64,000 bases of DNA from Halorussus sp. MSC15.2 (GTDB lineage: Archaea; Halobacteriota; Halobacteria; Halobacteriales; Haladaptataceae), in contig NZ_VSLZ01000002.1 in NCBI RefSeq assembly GCF_010747475.1, positions 1 through 64,000 of the forward strand, read 5' to 3'. Below the pieces are notes generated by a model. It saw nothing but the letters and a program-made list of their open reading frames with translations. It was not told the DNA's origin and ran no database searches. This document shows, piece after piece, positions 33,991-43,961 of the stretch. Position numbers and translations under genes: made by a program. Within the stretch, counting starts at the first letter, position 1; each line of letters opens with the position of its first letter.

Positions 33991-35226
33991 GTGGCCACCG
34001 TCCTCGTCCTCGCGCGTGAGACGCCCTCCCCCCCGAACGCGGGCGACCGGGTGGTCACTCACGGGTTCGTCCGCGGTCTGGCCGAACGCGGCCACGCGGT
34101 CCACGTCGTCGCCTACGGGGACGAGTCAGACCGCGAGCGCGCCGAATCGCTGGCGGACTTCGCGGCGTCGGTCCGACTCGTTCCGCGCGCCAAGAGCGAC
34201 CTGCCGCCGCGACTGCGAAAGCTCCGGAGCTACGCGACCGGCCGGTCGGACGTGATGGCGATGTTCGAGTCGCCGTCGCTGGTCGCGGCGACCCGGGACC
34301 GGATTCGGACCCTCGCGCCCGACGCCGTCCTCGCCCAGCACCCCTACATCGGACAGGCGTTCCGAGACTCGGGAGTCCGGCGCGCGGCGGACGAGGCGGA
34401 CGCGACGCTCGTGACGAACGCGCACGTCGTGGAGTTCGCGGTCCACCGCCGGTATCGCACTCTCGCCTCGGACCTCGAAACACGGGCCGAACTGGCGCTG
34501 GAAACCCCGCGACTCCGCCGGGAGGAACTCGCGGTCTACGAGGCCTCCGACCGCGTGCTGGTGCTGGGGTCGGAGGACCGCGCCGAACTCGTCGAGGCGG
34601 GCGTCTCGACGCCGATAGCGACCCAACACGTCGCGCTCGACCCCGCCGAGTACGAGGTCCGGGACCGGCGGGCGGCCCGCCGCGACTCGGACGCCACGGA
34701 CCTGCTGTTCTTCGGGTCGTACGGTTGGTTCCCGAACGAGGACGCGGTCACGACGTTCGCGGCGTCGGCGTGGCCCCGGATTCGGGCCGAGCGCCCCGAC
34801 GCCCGCTTCGTCGTCGCGGGCCGGGACGCGCCCGATTCGGTGCGGGAACTGGCCGCGCGACCCGGCGTCGAGTTCGCCGGCGAGATACCCGACCTCGGGC
34901 GGGCGGTCCGGGACGCCGCCGCGGTGGTCGCGCCGCTCCGAATCGGCGGGGGGACGCGGCTCAAAGTGCTGGAGTCGATGGCGTGGGGCGCGCCGGTCGT
35001 CGCGACCGCGGCGGGGTTCGAGGGCGTGGACGCCCGCCCCGGCGCGGAGGTCGCAGTGGCGGACGACTGGTCGGGGGTCGCCGCGAAGACGGTCGAACTG
35101 CTCGACTCGCCGGAGCGTCGGGCGCGCCTCGGCCGTAACGCCCGGCGTCGAATCGAGCAGGTGTACGCGCTGGATGAGGCCGCCGGGGAACTGGAGGCGA
35201 ACCTCGGACTGTCGAAGGGGAGGTGA
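33991..35226 (+). CDS. Glycosyltransferase family 1/4 (GT-B fold)
   Basis: The product is 411 aa from the GTG at 33991, one base after the preceding stop; the upstream ATG at 33949 would overlap and is rejected. ATVLVLARETPSPPNAGDRV starts the acceptor domain, and LVTNAHVVEFAVHRRYRTLA is in the middle. The donor domain has LLFFGSYGWFPNEDAV, then AAAVVAPLRIGGGTRLKVLE with MAWGAPVVATAAGFEG, the pattern of PEP-CTERM/exopolysaccharide-type glycosyltransferases. It is the third gene of a tight ino1-GT-GT run. Confidence 0.86.
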   Translation: MATVLVLARETPSPPNAGDRVVTHGFVRGLAERGHAVHVVAYGDESDRERAESLADFAASVRLVPRAKSDLPPRLRKLRSYATGRSDVMAMFESPSLVAATRDRIRTLAPDAVLAQHPYIGQAFRDSGVRRAADEADATLVTNAHVVEFAVHRRYRTLASDLETRAELALETPRLRREELAVYEASDRVLVLGSEDRAELVEAGVSTPIATQHVALDPAEYEVRDRRAARRDSDATDLLFFGSYGWFPNEDAVTTFAASAWPRIRAERPDARFVVAGRDAPDSVRELAARPGVEFAGEIPDLGRAVRDAAAVVAPLRIGGGTRLKVLESMAWGAPVVATAAGFEGVDARPGAEVAVADDWSGVAAKTVELLDSPERRARLGRNARRRIEQVYALDEAAGELEANLGLSKGR

Positions 35227-35251
35227 TTCGGTCTCGGGACCTCGTCCCGCG

Positions 35252-35548
35252 TCACCCGATTTCGTAGACGGCGACGCGCCCGTTGCTCTCGACGCTGACC
35301 TCGTAGTCGCGGACCGCGAACGTGACCGACCACCCTTCGTCGGACGAGGAGTGACGATACAGGGCGTCCAGCGCCTCCGGGTCGAGGTAGTCGTAGAGTT
35401 CGAAGTCGAGGTCGGTCGGTTCGACGCCTTCCGCACCGGCGAGCGCCGCGAAGACGGTTCGGCTCAGTGGTTCGGACGCGGCGGGCGGGTGGTGTCGTTC
35501 GGCGACGGGCATCGAGTCGGGTTCTCGTGGAGGTGTCGTGATTGCCAC
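35252..35548 (-). CDS. HalOD1-domain protein
   Basis: Up to 98 residues; the in-frame ATG at 35512 (MPVAERHHPP) gives 86 residues and is equally likely. The sequence LDFELYDYLDPEALDALYRH and the final strand VTFAVRDYEVSVESNGRVAV match the haloarchaeal output domain HalOD1, a small stand-alone domain often associated with bacterio-opsin activator or sensor-kinase pathways. It sits convergently at the end of the GT run and may regulate it, but nothing in the sequence proves this. Confidence 0.75.
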   Translation of the reverse strand: MAITTPPREPDSMPVAERHHPPAASEPLSRTVFAALAGAEGVEPTDLDFELYDYLDPEALDALYRHSSSDEGWSVTFAVRDYEVSVESNGRVAVYEIG

Positions 35549-35656
35549 GTCGGTAGAAGGGGCGATTCGGACAAAAAACCCTATCAGACGACCGTCAGAC
35601 GGACGTGAGACGGAGTTCTCAGAATTCGAAATCGGTCGATGACTCCCGTCGCGCGC

Positions 35657-36800
35657 TCAGTCGGTCGCCGTGTCCTCGCGCGCTCGCTCCGCTGCGGCGT
35701 CCTCGACCCCGGTCTCTGCGGGGTCCGCCCTCGCGTCCTCGCGTACCTGCTCCATCAGTTCGAGGACCCACCGACTGTGCGCCAGCGGGACCGGCGGTTG
35801 CTCGCCGCGTTCGAGGGCCTTCGCGGCCTCGTTGAACAGGTAGTAGTGGCCGTCCACGCTGTCCTCGCGGTGGTAGTCCAGCGTCTCCTCCGCGCGGTCG
35901 AGCCCGTACTCCCGGATGGTGTCGGCGACCCCGCGGACGACGCTCCGGCCCGTGGTCGCGCTCCGGCCGAGTTGCTCGCTCAGGAGGTGGAACGGTCCCT
36001 CGTCGGCGTCGTGGGCGTCGATGGTGTTGGTCGGGATGTCCACCGTCGCAGACCGCTCGGTTCCGAGGACGCGGAGTTCGTTGTTCGGCGCGGACCCGCC
36101 GACGAACGTGACCGAGCAGAGCGCGTCGTCGTCGGTGGTCCACTGGAGGGCGGTCCCGTCGTAGTCGAACCCGTCGTAGTCGCGGACGCGCGGGTCTGGA
36201 CGTCCACGCTCTCGGCGTCTCGGGGCACCCCGCCGAGCGCGAGCGTTAGATAGAGCGGGTGGGGCATCCCCTCCTCCACGTCGCCGCCGGGAAGGTCGTA
36301 GACCCACTCGCCACGGTAGGTGTCGTCCGGGCGGCCCTCCCCCGAGAAGGTGGCCTCGACGGCGCGAATCTCGCCGAACTCGCCCGCCGCGATGCGCCGC
36401 CGGAGGTCCCGGACCACGGGGTAGAACAGCCAGTTGTGGACGACCGAGACCGGGACCTCCCTCTCCGCAGCGAGGTCCCGCAGGTCGTCGAGTTCCTCGC
36501 GGGTGGTCGTCGCGGGTTTCTGGACCGTCACCGGAATCCCGCGCTCGACCGCCGCGCTGGCGAGGTCGAAGTGGCTCTGGACCGGCGTGGCGACGTGGAC
36601 CCAGTCGAGGGTCTCCGCCGCGAACATCGCCTCGGCGTCCGCGTAGGCCCGTCCGCCGTACTCGCCGACTGCTCCCGGACGGCCGACTCGTCGCGGTCGC
36701 AGACCGCCGCGAGTTCGGTCCGGGGGTTGCGACTCACCGCCGGGAGGTGGTTGTTCTGGGAGACGATGCCCGCGCCGACGATTCCGGTTCGCAAGGCCAT
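35657..36800 (-). CDS. Gfo/Idh/MocA-family oxidoreductase, interrupted by two -1 frameshifts
   Basis: The gene runs from the ATG at 36800 to the stop at 35657, in three frames. Frame 1 gives the Rossmann start RTGIVGAGIVSQNNHLPAVS and AAVCDRDE. After about 36668 frame 2 gives GEYGGRAYADAEAMFAAETL, then WVHVATPVQSHFDLASAA and VQKPATTTREELDDL (the EKP-type substrate motif as QKP). After about 36190 frame 3 gives the C-terminal beta domain (RVRDYDGFDYDGTALQWTTD to the end). Each junction is repaired by adding one base. Members oxidise, reduce or epimerise NDP-sugars or free sugars with NAD(P). In this cluster it probably modifies a sugar precursor. Confidence 0.75.
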
Positions 36801-36888
36801 GACCGACGGAGGAACGACGGAGACGAGGAAAGGGGTTGTGGCTCCGTCGGCTATCGCGGTCGAGGGGTCGGAGTCGCGCTGGCGGTAC

Positions 36889-38021
36889 TCACGCCAGCGC
36901 GTCGGCCACGACCGCCCGAATCTCGCGCTGGAACCGGTCGCGGCCGTACTCGCGCTCGATTTCGGCCGCGTCCCGCCGGAGGTCGTTCGCCGTATCGGGG
37001 TTCGACAGCACGCGGTCGATTCGCTCGACGGCCTCCGGAACCGTGTCGTAGGTCAGGCGGTCGCTCCCGACGATTTCGCGCTGGCCGCCGTTGTCCGGCA
37101 CGAAGGGGACGGTGCCGCCCGCGACGAGTTCGGCGACCGCCATCCCGAAGTGCTCGTGGCGCTTGCCGTGGAGTCCGTAGCGGTGCCGACAGACGATTTC
37201 GACCAGTTCCTCGCGGGAACACTCTCCCTCGACGCTGACGTAGTCGCGTTCGCTGGCGGCCCGTTTCACTTCGCGGGCGTACTCGTCGTCGTACCCCGGC
37301 CCGACGAGGTGGAGGTGGACGTCGTGACCGCGCTCCCTGACCCGGTCGATTATCTCGACGTTGTCGAGGACGTTCTTGTACCGGGCGAGGCGACCGATGG
37401 TCACGAACCCCGGTTCGCGCTCGCTCCACGGTCGGTCCCCGCGCTCGGCGAACCCGCGGGTGTCCACCGGCGGGTGGACCACCTCGGGCGCGCCCCGTAG
37501 GCGTCCTGCACCACGTCGGCCATCCACTCGGAGTTCGAGAGGATGGCGCTCGACCGGATTCGCTCGGGGTCGAACCCGCCGACGCGCCAACTGAATCGGT
37601 CGTAGGCGTGGTCGGCGAAGGCGTCCTCGCCGACGCGCTTGGAGACGACGAGTCGCGCGAACCGCGGCGTGTGGACGTACTGGACCAGCGGCTGCGCGAC
37701 GCTGAGTTCGTTGTCGGTCCCGACCGCGAGGTCGAACCGCTCGCGCTCGCGGGCGACGAACCGATTCAGGAGCGCGTTCCGGAGGTTGTACCGCGGATTG
37801 TCGAGCCAATCGAGGAACGCCTCGACGTACGCGGGCGTCCGGACTCGCACGTCCCGGACCTCGGTCTGAAAGTAGTCGTTCAGTTCCCGGAGGTCGGGGT
37901 CGGTCAGCGTGAGCAGGGTCAGGTCGTGGTCGTCCTGCAGGGCTTCGAGGACGTTCATGCAGACGCCTTCTCCGCCGCCCTTCGCCATCAGGTCCGTGTG
38001 CGCGACTGCTATCCGTGCCAT
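36889..38021 (-). CDS. Glycosyltransferase family 4, interrupted by a -1 frameshift
   Basis: The gene starts at the ATG at 38021 (MARIAVAHTDLMAKGGGEGV) and ends at 36889. The first frame runs to VVQDAYG and the second continues GAPEVVHPPVDTRGFAERGD. The coding strand has GGGG where five G would keep the frame (CCCC at 37493-37496 on +), so a homopolymer undercall is likely. The C-terminal donor domain is complete: GFVTIGRLARYKNVLDNVEI, HLVGPGYDDEYAREV, and EHFGMAVAELVAGGTVPFVP in place of the usual EX7E. It resembles ALG11-like and archaeal mannosyl-type GT4s, but the donor is uncertain. Confidence 0.8.
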
Positions 38022-38297
38022 AGTAGTATCGTCGTACCCGTTCGACGGCCTCCGTCTCGGAGCGATGCCACGGGACCCACGCCCCGGCGGAAAGTAAGCG
38101 TGTGGGCCGGTCGGTACGTTCGGTCCTCGGTCCGGCGCCAGCGGAGTCTAATCGAGGGACACGAATCGGTCTCAGAGCAGTAACGGACCGTGGCGGAACC
38201 GGAAATCAGGTTCGGAAAGCCCTCGCCCCTTTCGGTCCCGCCCCAAACTGGTCGGTCCGCCTCCGTGAGTCGCTGGCCTACCGGCTGTCCCCAGTCC

Positions 38298-39829
38298 TCA
38301 CCGATACCCCAAGTCGGCCAGTCGGCGCTCGACCGACCGGCTCGGGGAGGCGTCGCGCTCTCGGCGGGGAGCAGTCGAATCCTCGCCCGGGAACGCGGGC
38401 AGCGCGTCGCGGAGGTCCGACTCGACTCCGGCCGGGAGTTCGACCGACTCCTCGTCGGGCACCGAGAACCCCTCGGCGTAGTCGTCGCCCCGTGACGCGA
38501 CCAGTTTGTACCCTCGTGCGTAGGCGGCCTTCTTCTCGTAGCCGTACCGCGCGCTCTCGACCAGAACCGTCCGGTCCTCGGGGACGCCGTCCAGCAGGGA
38601 GACGCCGTCGGCCTCTACTCCCGCGTCGGGGTCGCGGTCGAGTCCCGCGGCGTCGGCCAGCGTCGGGGCCACATCCACCAGCGAAACCGGCGTTCGGTCT
38701 CGGTCGGAGCCGCCGGTCTGCGGACCCCCGCGGGAGGAGGAGCGCCCCGCGTCGAAGGCCTCGGACACGTCGAGACCGGAGACGAGGAGCGGGACTCGGG
38801 TCAGCACCTCGTAGGGCGCGCCGCCGTGGCCGACGCAGTAGGCCGGGCGCGAGTCCCCGAAGTGGCGGGCGGCGTGGTCGGCGCGCTCCCAGAACCCCTC
38901 GCCGTGGTCGCGACGACGATGAGCGCGACGTCGCCGGAGAGCAGGTCGGAGATACGGCGGTGGTAGGCCGCGAGGCGGTTGTTCACGTACTCGACAGCGG
39001 CGCGGTAGAGGCGGCGGCGGTGCTCGCGGTAGCGTTCCGCGGCGGGCGTGGTCTCGGTCACCGCCTCGTAGCGCCACTTGCGAATCCCCGGAATCGAGGC
39101 GTCCACGTCGTGGGCCCGCCAGTAGTCGGCGGGCGGGGCCACGGGTTCGTGGAGGTCCGCGAGGTGGAGATACGAAAGCGTCCGGCGGTCGCGCCGGGGT
39201 TCGAGCCACGAGCGGTGGTCGGACAGCACCCGGTCGGCCGAGGCGTCGGCGCGGAGTCGATGCGCGGCGAATCTGCCCGAGAGCGCGAGGAAGGGGACGA
39301 GCATGCCGAACCCGGCGTAGGTGTCGTACCCCGCTCCGGCGAACCGTCCGGCGACGCCCGTCTCGTCGCTGGTCGGCGGGAGACCGATGACGTCGGCGAC
39401 CGAATCCTCGAAGTCGTCGGTCTGCCGGATTGCACCGTGATTGTGGGGGTACTGCCCGGTCAGCAGGGACGTGACCGACGGGACGGTCCACGTCGCCGGG
39501 GCGATTGCGGTACCTCCGGCCAGCGAGTCGAGGAAGGGCGTCGGCGCGCCGAGCGAGTCCGACTCCGAATCGCCCGTCACCTCGGACCACGAGTCGTCCG
39601 CCGCCCCCGCAGGTGCTTTCTCCACCGCGTCGGCGCGGAGCGCGTCCACCACGACCACGACGACGTGGTCCGGGGCGTCGCCGGTCTGGCGCTCGGTCGG
39701 GAGCGACCGCGACCGGAACCGGCGGTCGGCGCGCCGTTCGCGGTATCGGTCGGCCAGTCGCGTGTCGGCGTCGAGGCCCGTCTCGGCGACGCTATCGAGG
39801 GCCGCGAGCGCGTCCGTTTGCCACGCCAT
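38298..39829 (-). CDS. Second sulfatase-like alkaline-phosphatase-superfamily enzyme, interrupted by a -1 frameshift
   Basis: The gene runs from the ATG at 39829 (MAWQTDALAALDSVAETG) to the stop at 38298. An N-terminal helical lead of about 60 residues precedes the metal-site strand DHVVVVVVDALRADAV. The nucleophile region TWTVPSVTSLLTGQYPHNHG again lacks the formylglycine Cys. The frame breaks at DVALIVVA; one added base near 38909 gives VVADHGEGFWERADHAARHF, restoring the DHGE metal motif. The end, RSVERRLADLGYR, matches the tail of the first enzyme (ANLRELGYR), showing that the two are paralogues. It probably adds or removes a phospho- or sulfo-group on the cluster's glycan. Confidence 0.8.
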
Positions 39830-39914
39830 GTCCCGAGGAGGGACGACGGAGACCGCCAAAGAACTGGTGGCACAGCGGTTTAGTCGCTCTCGGTCGAACG
39901 CACTCCGAGGAGCT

Positions 39915-40826
39915 ATGGAGGGGGAGACGGTCTCGGTCGTCGTCCCGACCTACTACCGCAACGACCGACTCCGGGCGGCGCTCGACAGCGTCGCCGACCA
40001 GACGTACCGCACGGTCGAGACCATCGTCGTGGACGGGTCCGGCGAGTCCCGCGCTCGCCCGGTGGTCGAGGCGTTCAACGCCGAGAACCCGGACTTCGAC
40101 TGCACCTACGTCGCGCAGGACCGCGACGAAGGCCCGCAGGCCGCAAGAAGTCTGGGCGCGGAGCGAGCGACCGGCGGGTACGTCCAGTTTCTGGACGACG
40201 ACGACCGCCTCCTGCCCGAGAAGTTCGAGGCGCAGGTGTCGCGACTCGACGCAGACGAGGACGTGGGCGTCGTTTACTGCGGACTCCGGGACGAGGAGTG
40301 GGGCGAGATTCGACCCGACGACCCGATTCGGGGCGACGCGCTCGAACGCGCGCTCCGAATCGACACCTTCCCGGCCATCCCCTCCACGATGCTCGTGGAC
40401 GCCGACGTGCTGGCGGGGATGCTCCCGCTGGGCAACCGCCACGGGGCGGACGACTCCGGGATGAAAATCGAACTCGCGCGCCGGACCGACTTCGACTACG
40501 TGGACCGCGTGCTGGTCGAACGCGGTAAACCCGAGAACCCGCTGTCGTCGTCGTGGGCGCACGTCGAAGGCCGGAAACGCCTCGTGGAGAAGTACGCCGA
40601 CCTCTACGACCGATTTCCGGCGGAGGTTCGCCGGACCGCGGTCCGCCAGACCTACTACCGGCAGGGCCGCAAGTATCTGGAGGAGAACTACTGGTCGCCC
40701 GCCGCCGTCGCTTCGCTCGCTCGCGCGGCCTACCACACGCCCGAGGACCGACCGGAGTACGTCGCGGACGCGCTCGCCTCGGTGTTCGGGAGACCCGGGG
40801 TTCGGATGGCCGACCGACTGAAATAG
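39915..40826 (+). CDS. Glycosyltransferase family 2
   Basis: The product is 303 aa from the ATG at 39915 (MEGETVSVVVPTYYRNDRLR). GT-A motifs: VVVPTYYRND, TIVVDGSGES, the metal-binding QFLDDDDRLLPEKFE at about residues 91-105, and acceptor-side IPSTMLVDADVLAGM. It is divergent from the second sulfatase-like gene, with 85 bp between. It is the last gene of the glycan cluster. Confidence 0.87.
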   Translation: MEGETVSVVVPTYYRNDRLRAALDSVADQTYRTVETIVVDGSGESRARPVVEAFNAENPDFDCTYVAQDRDEGPQAARSLGAERATGGYVQFLDDDDRLLPEKFEAQVSRLDADEDVGVVYCGLRDEEWGEIRPDDPIRGDALERALRIDTFPAIPSTMLVDADVLAGMLPLGNRHGADDSGMKIELARRTDFDYVDRVLVERGKPENPLSSSWAHVEGRKRLVEKYADLYDRFPAEVRRTAVRQTYYRQGRKYLEENYWSPAAVASLARAAYHTPEDRPEYVADALASVFGRPGVRMADRLK

Positions 40827-40879
40827 CGTCTCCGTGTGAGGAGGGTGTTCCGAGACGGGTTCGAGTATCGGCCCCGAGT

Positions 40880-43528
40880 CTACGTCGAGTCAGGCGACTC
40901 GACCGGCCGCTCGTCAGCGCCGTCGCCGACCTCGCCACCACTTCCTTCCCGGTCCGTCTCGCCGTCTTCGCCTGCGTCGCCGCTTCCGTCTTCGCCGCCG
41001 GTATCCCCTGCGCCGTCCTCTCCTGCGCCGCCGTCGTCCGCATCGCTGTCACCTGCGTGGTCGATTCCGTCGAGGACCGCGTCGGGGTCGTCGGGGTCCG
41101 CGGGAAGCGAAAGTCCCTCGCCGGACTCGCTCGGCAGGTCGGTCTCGTCGGCGAGCGACCGCTCGGCACTGGCGTCGGTCTCGAAGCGGTCGAGGGCCGC
41201 CGAGAGGCGTTCGGCCTGCGCGGTCAGGTCGTTGGCCGACCGCGAGACCGCAGTGAGCGCCGAGGTCTGCTCCTCGGCGGCCGCCGCGACGTTCGACGCC
41301 TCCTCGGTCGTCGCCTCGCTGATTCCGGCCACCTCGTCGAACATCGTGACCACTTCCTCGGTGGTGTCGGCCTGCTCCTCGGTCGCCTCGCTGATGCTCT
41401 GGATGCCGGTGTTAGTCTCTTGGGCGTAATCCGCAATCTCTTCGAGCGCCTCGACCGCGTGAGAAATCGAGTCGGTGTGTTCGGATATCTGGTCGCTCGC
41501 CGACTGGACCTCCTCGCCGGTGCGCTCGGTCTGGGTCTTGATTCGGTCGAGACGCTGTTCGATGTCCTCGGCCGCGATTTTGGCCTCCTCCGCGAGGTCC
41601 TTTATTTTGTTCGCCACCGCCGCGAACCCCTCGGGGTTACCCCCGCCGGTGCTGGACCGCGACACCTCGATGCTGGCGTTCAGCGCGAGCATGTTGGTCT
41701 GGGTGGCTATCTCGCGGATGAACTCGATGAGTTCGTCCACCTCCGTCACTTCGTCTTCGAGTCGCTCTATCTGGGCGACCGCCTCGTCTGACTCGGTCTC
41801 TATCCGGTCGAGACCCCGAATCGCGTCCCGCGCGGCCTCGCGGCCCTCGCGGCCGGTCTCGGCGGTCTCGGCCGCCAGTTCGGCGACCTGATTCGAGGAG
41901 GCGGCTATCTCCTCGGTCGTCGCGGACAGGCCGCTGAGTTCGTCCGCGACCGTCTGTAACTGCTCGTTCTGGCTGTCGGCGCCCGCCGAAATCTCCTGAA
42001 TCGAGTCGGTGACCTGCTCGCTCGCCGAGTACACCTCCTCGGAGGAGGCGGTCACGACCTCGCTGGCCGTGGCGACCTCGTCGGCGAACGCGTTGAGGTC
42101 GGCCATCGTCGCCTCGATGTCGCCCATCATCTCGTTGAACGCCTCGGCGATGGCGGTCATCGCCTCGTTGTCGCTCTCGGGGTCCAACCGCCGGGTGAGG
42201 TCGCCGTCGGCGCACTCCGCCATCACGCCGTGGTACTCGTCGGCCTTGCGTTCGAGGTGGCGGTTGAGTCGCTCGGTGGTCTCTATCTGGTCGCGCAACT
42301 CGTCGCGCATACTGGCGAACGCCGCGTAGAGTCGGCCGAACTCGTCCTCGCGGTGGGTTTCGAGGCTCACGTCGAGTTCGCCCTGCTCCATACGCTGACT
42401 CCGTTCGCGGAGGTCCGCGAGCGGTCGGACCGTCCGACGCCCGAGGACGAGACCGACGCCCAGCAGCGAGAGCAGACTCGCGCCGACGAGCAGTCCGATG
42501 TTCCGGCCGACCGCCGTACTCAGCGCGTACGCCTCCTGCTTGCGAATCACCGTCGCCGCGACCCAGTCGGTGCCCTCGATGGGCGAGTAGGCCAGCACGT
42601 AGTCGCCGCGCTCCCGCACCTCGACCGGCGAGGTCCCGGAGCCGTCGGTGGTCTCGACGGCGGCGGACCCGTCGCCGGTCGCGGACCCGTCACTGCTCGT
42701 TTCGGCGAGGTCGCCGGTCCCGGCCAGCACACCCGACGAGGAGATGTTGGTCGCACCGCTCTTCAGCACGGTCTCGCCGTCCGTGTCCACTATCCACGTC
42801 GTCTGGTTCGTCGCCGGTTGGTGAAGTTGGCGAACCCTGTCGTCGATGCCACCGGCCACGACCAGATACGTGCCGTCGGCACCGGCGACCGGACTGGCGA
42901 CCGCCATGAACTTGTGGTCGTCCGTGTACCACGGCGAATCCTCGTCGGTCCACGTCGTCGTCTTCGAGACGTAGGCGTGGGAGGTCCACACGTCGTCCCC
43001 GCTCTCGAACGACGACGCGACCGACGCGTTCGACCACGGCATCTCGACGCGGTCGAGCGACCAGCCTTCGACGTTCGGCTTCGTGCTGGCGGTGACGACG
43101 CCGCGCTCGGCGTCGACCAGATACATCGCCCGCACCCCGTTCGACGACCGATTCATGGCCGCCTCCAGTCGTTGCCGTTTCTCGGTCCGGTTGCCCGCCG
43201 CGAGCGACCGCTGGGCCGACAGCGTCCGGGTCTGCGTTCGGAGTCCCTCTATCCAGTCGCTCAGGGAGTCGGCCTGTAGCGTCACCGTGGACTCGACCTG
43301 CGCCGTCGCCTCGTCGCGAGCCATGTTCCTCGCGTCCACGTACGTCGTCGCGCCCGCCGCGCCGACGACGAGGATTATCAGCGTTATCGAGAGTGTGAAC
43401 TTGGCCGCGTAGCGCCGCCGGACCGCCGCCGGCGTCACCGCGGCGACGAACCGACTCCACAGCGAGCGACTCCCCGACTCCGGCGGCTCCTGACCGGATG
43501 TCGCTTCGCTGTTACGTTCATCGTTCAT
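40880..43528 (-). CDS. Halobacterial transducer (methyl-accepting chemotaxis protein)
   Basis: The product is 882 aa. Transmembrane helix 1 is at about residues 43-65 (FTLSITLIILVVGAAGATTY). An extracellular dCache-type sensor of about 270 residues follows, with YLVDAERGVVTAST and AVASPVAGADGTYLVVAGG. Helix 2 is at about residues 340-362, then a HAMP domain (RPLADLRERSQRMEQGELDV) and a second HAMP-like repeat. The MCP signalling domain from about residue 490 has the hairpin tip EIATQTNMLALNASIEVSRS (consensus EIADQTNLLALNAAIEAARA). A disordered acidic Gly/Asp tail of about 70 residues ends the protein. The sensor suggests a small-molecule ligand, identity unknown. No che genes are nearby. Confidence 0.92.
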   Translation of the reverse strand: MNDERNSEATSGQEPPESGSRSLWSRFVAAVTPAAVRRRYAAKFTLSITLIILVVGAAGATTYVDARNMARDEATAQVESTVTLQADSLSDWIEGLRTQTRTLSAQRSLAAGNRTEKRQRLEAAMNRSSNGVRAMYLVDAERGVVTASTKPNVEGWSLDRVEMPWSNASVASSFESGDDVWTSHAYVSKTTTWTDEDSPWYTDDHKFMAVASPVAGADGTYLVVAGGIDDRVRQLHQPATNQTTWIVDTDGETVLKSGATNISSSGVLAGTGDLAETSSDGSATGDGSAAVETTDGSGTSPVEVRERGDYVLAYSPIEGTDWVAATVIRKQEAYALSTAVGRNIGLLVGASLLSLLGVGLVLGRRTVRPLADLRERSQRMEQGELDVSLETHREDEFGRLYAAFASMRDELRDQIETTERLNRHLERKADEYHGVMAECADGDLTRRLDPESDNEAMTAIAEAFNEMMGDIEATMADLNAFADEVATASEVVTASSEEVYSASEQVTDSIQEISAGADSQNEQLQTVADELSGLSATTEEIAASSNQVAELAAETAETGREGREAARDAIRGLDRIETESDEAVAQIERLEDEVTEVDELIEFIREIATQTNMLALNASIEVSRSSTGGGNPEGFAAVANKIKDLAEEAKIAAEDIEQRLDRIKTQTERTGEEVQSASDQISEHTDSISHAVEALEEIADYAQETNTGIQSISEATEEQADTTEEVVTMFDEVAGISEATTEEASNVAAAAEEQTSALTAVSRSANDLTAQAERLSAALDRFETDASAERSLADETDLPSESGEGLSLPADPDDPDAVLDGIDHAGDSDADDGGAGEDGAGDTGGEDGSGDAGEDGETDREGSGGEVGDGADERPVESPDST

Positions 43529-43961
43529 GTATGTGTTCGTCTTTCCGATAGTCCCTGTATAAATCTAATTGCCGCTTAATTATCTAAAATTTCGAGAGAG
43601 TCGCCGACAGGTCGTCCGTCTATCCGTGTCTGATAGCGGTTTCCGTGTCTCCGGTCCGTGGTAGTTCCGTAGCGGTTCGTTCCCCACGCGGCGACGGACG
43701 GCTCTGTCACGGGGGTGTCAATCGCGGTTTCTCGCCGTTCTCCTGATAGTTCCTCGCCCGCGTCTTCGTTCGCGGTGGTAGCTGTCCTCCGAACCGAGTA
43801 CGCGGCCGACGCGAGTTCACCCCTCCGAACGCCGAACGACGTACCCCTCCGAACGCCGGCGTGCTTCCTCTACCAGACGACGGAGTACGCACCCATCCAA
43901 TGCCGGGGACCGGCTCGCCGGAACACGGTCTCTTTAGACGGTCGGCGTTCAACTCGGACGC
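43529..43961. other. 430-bp intergenic region
   Basis: The half next to the transducer is AT-rich and holds its promoter. The other half is GC-rich with a direct repeat of CCTCCGAACGCCG near 43825 and 43848. A reverse frame at 43707-43952 has no supporting features. No RNA gene was recognised. Confidence 0.4.
43557..43565 (-). promoter_or_regulatory. TATA box for the transducer gene
   Basis: On the minus strand this reads GATTTATAC, centred about 32 nt before the ATG at 43528. Confidence 0.65.

Noticed and set aside
43707-43952. 81-codon ORF in the gap before the class V aminotransferase
   Set aside because: Arg/Pro/Gly-rich, with no promoter or codon bias, and partly made of the short CCTCCGAACGCCG repeat.
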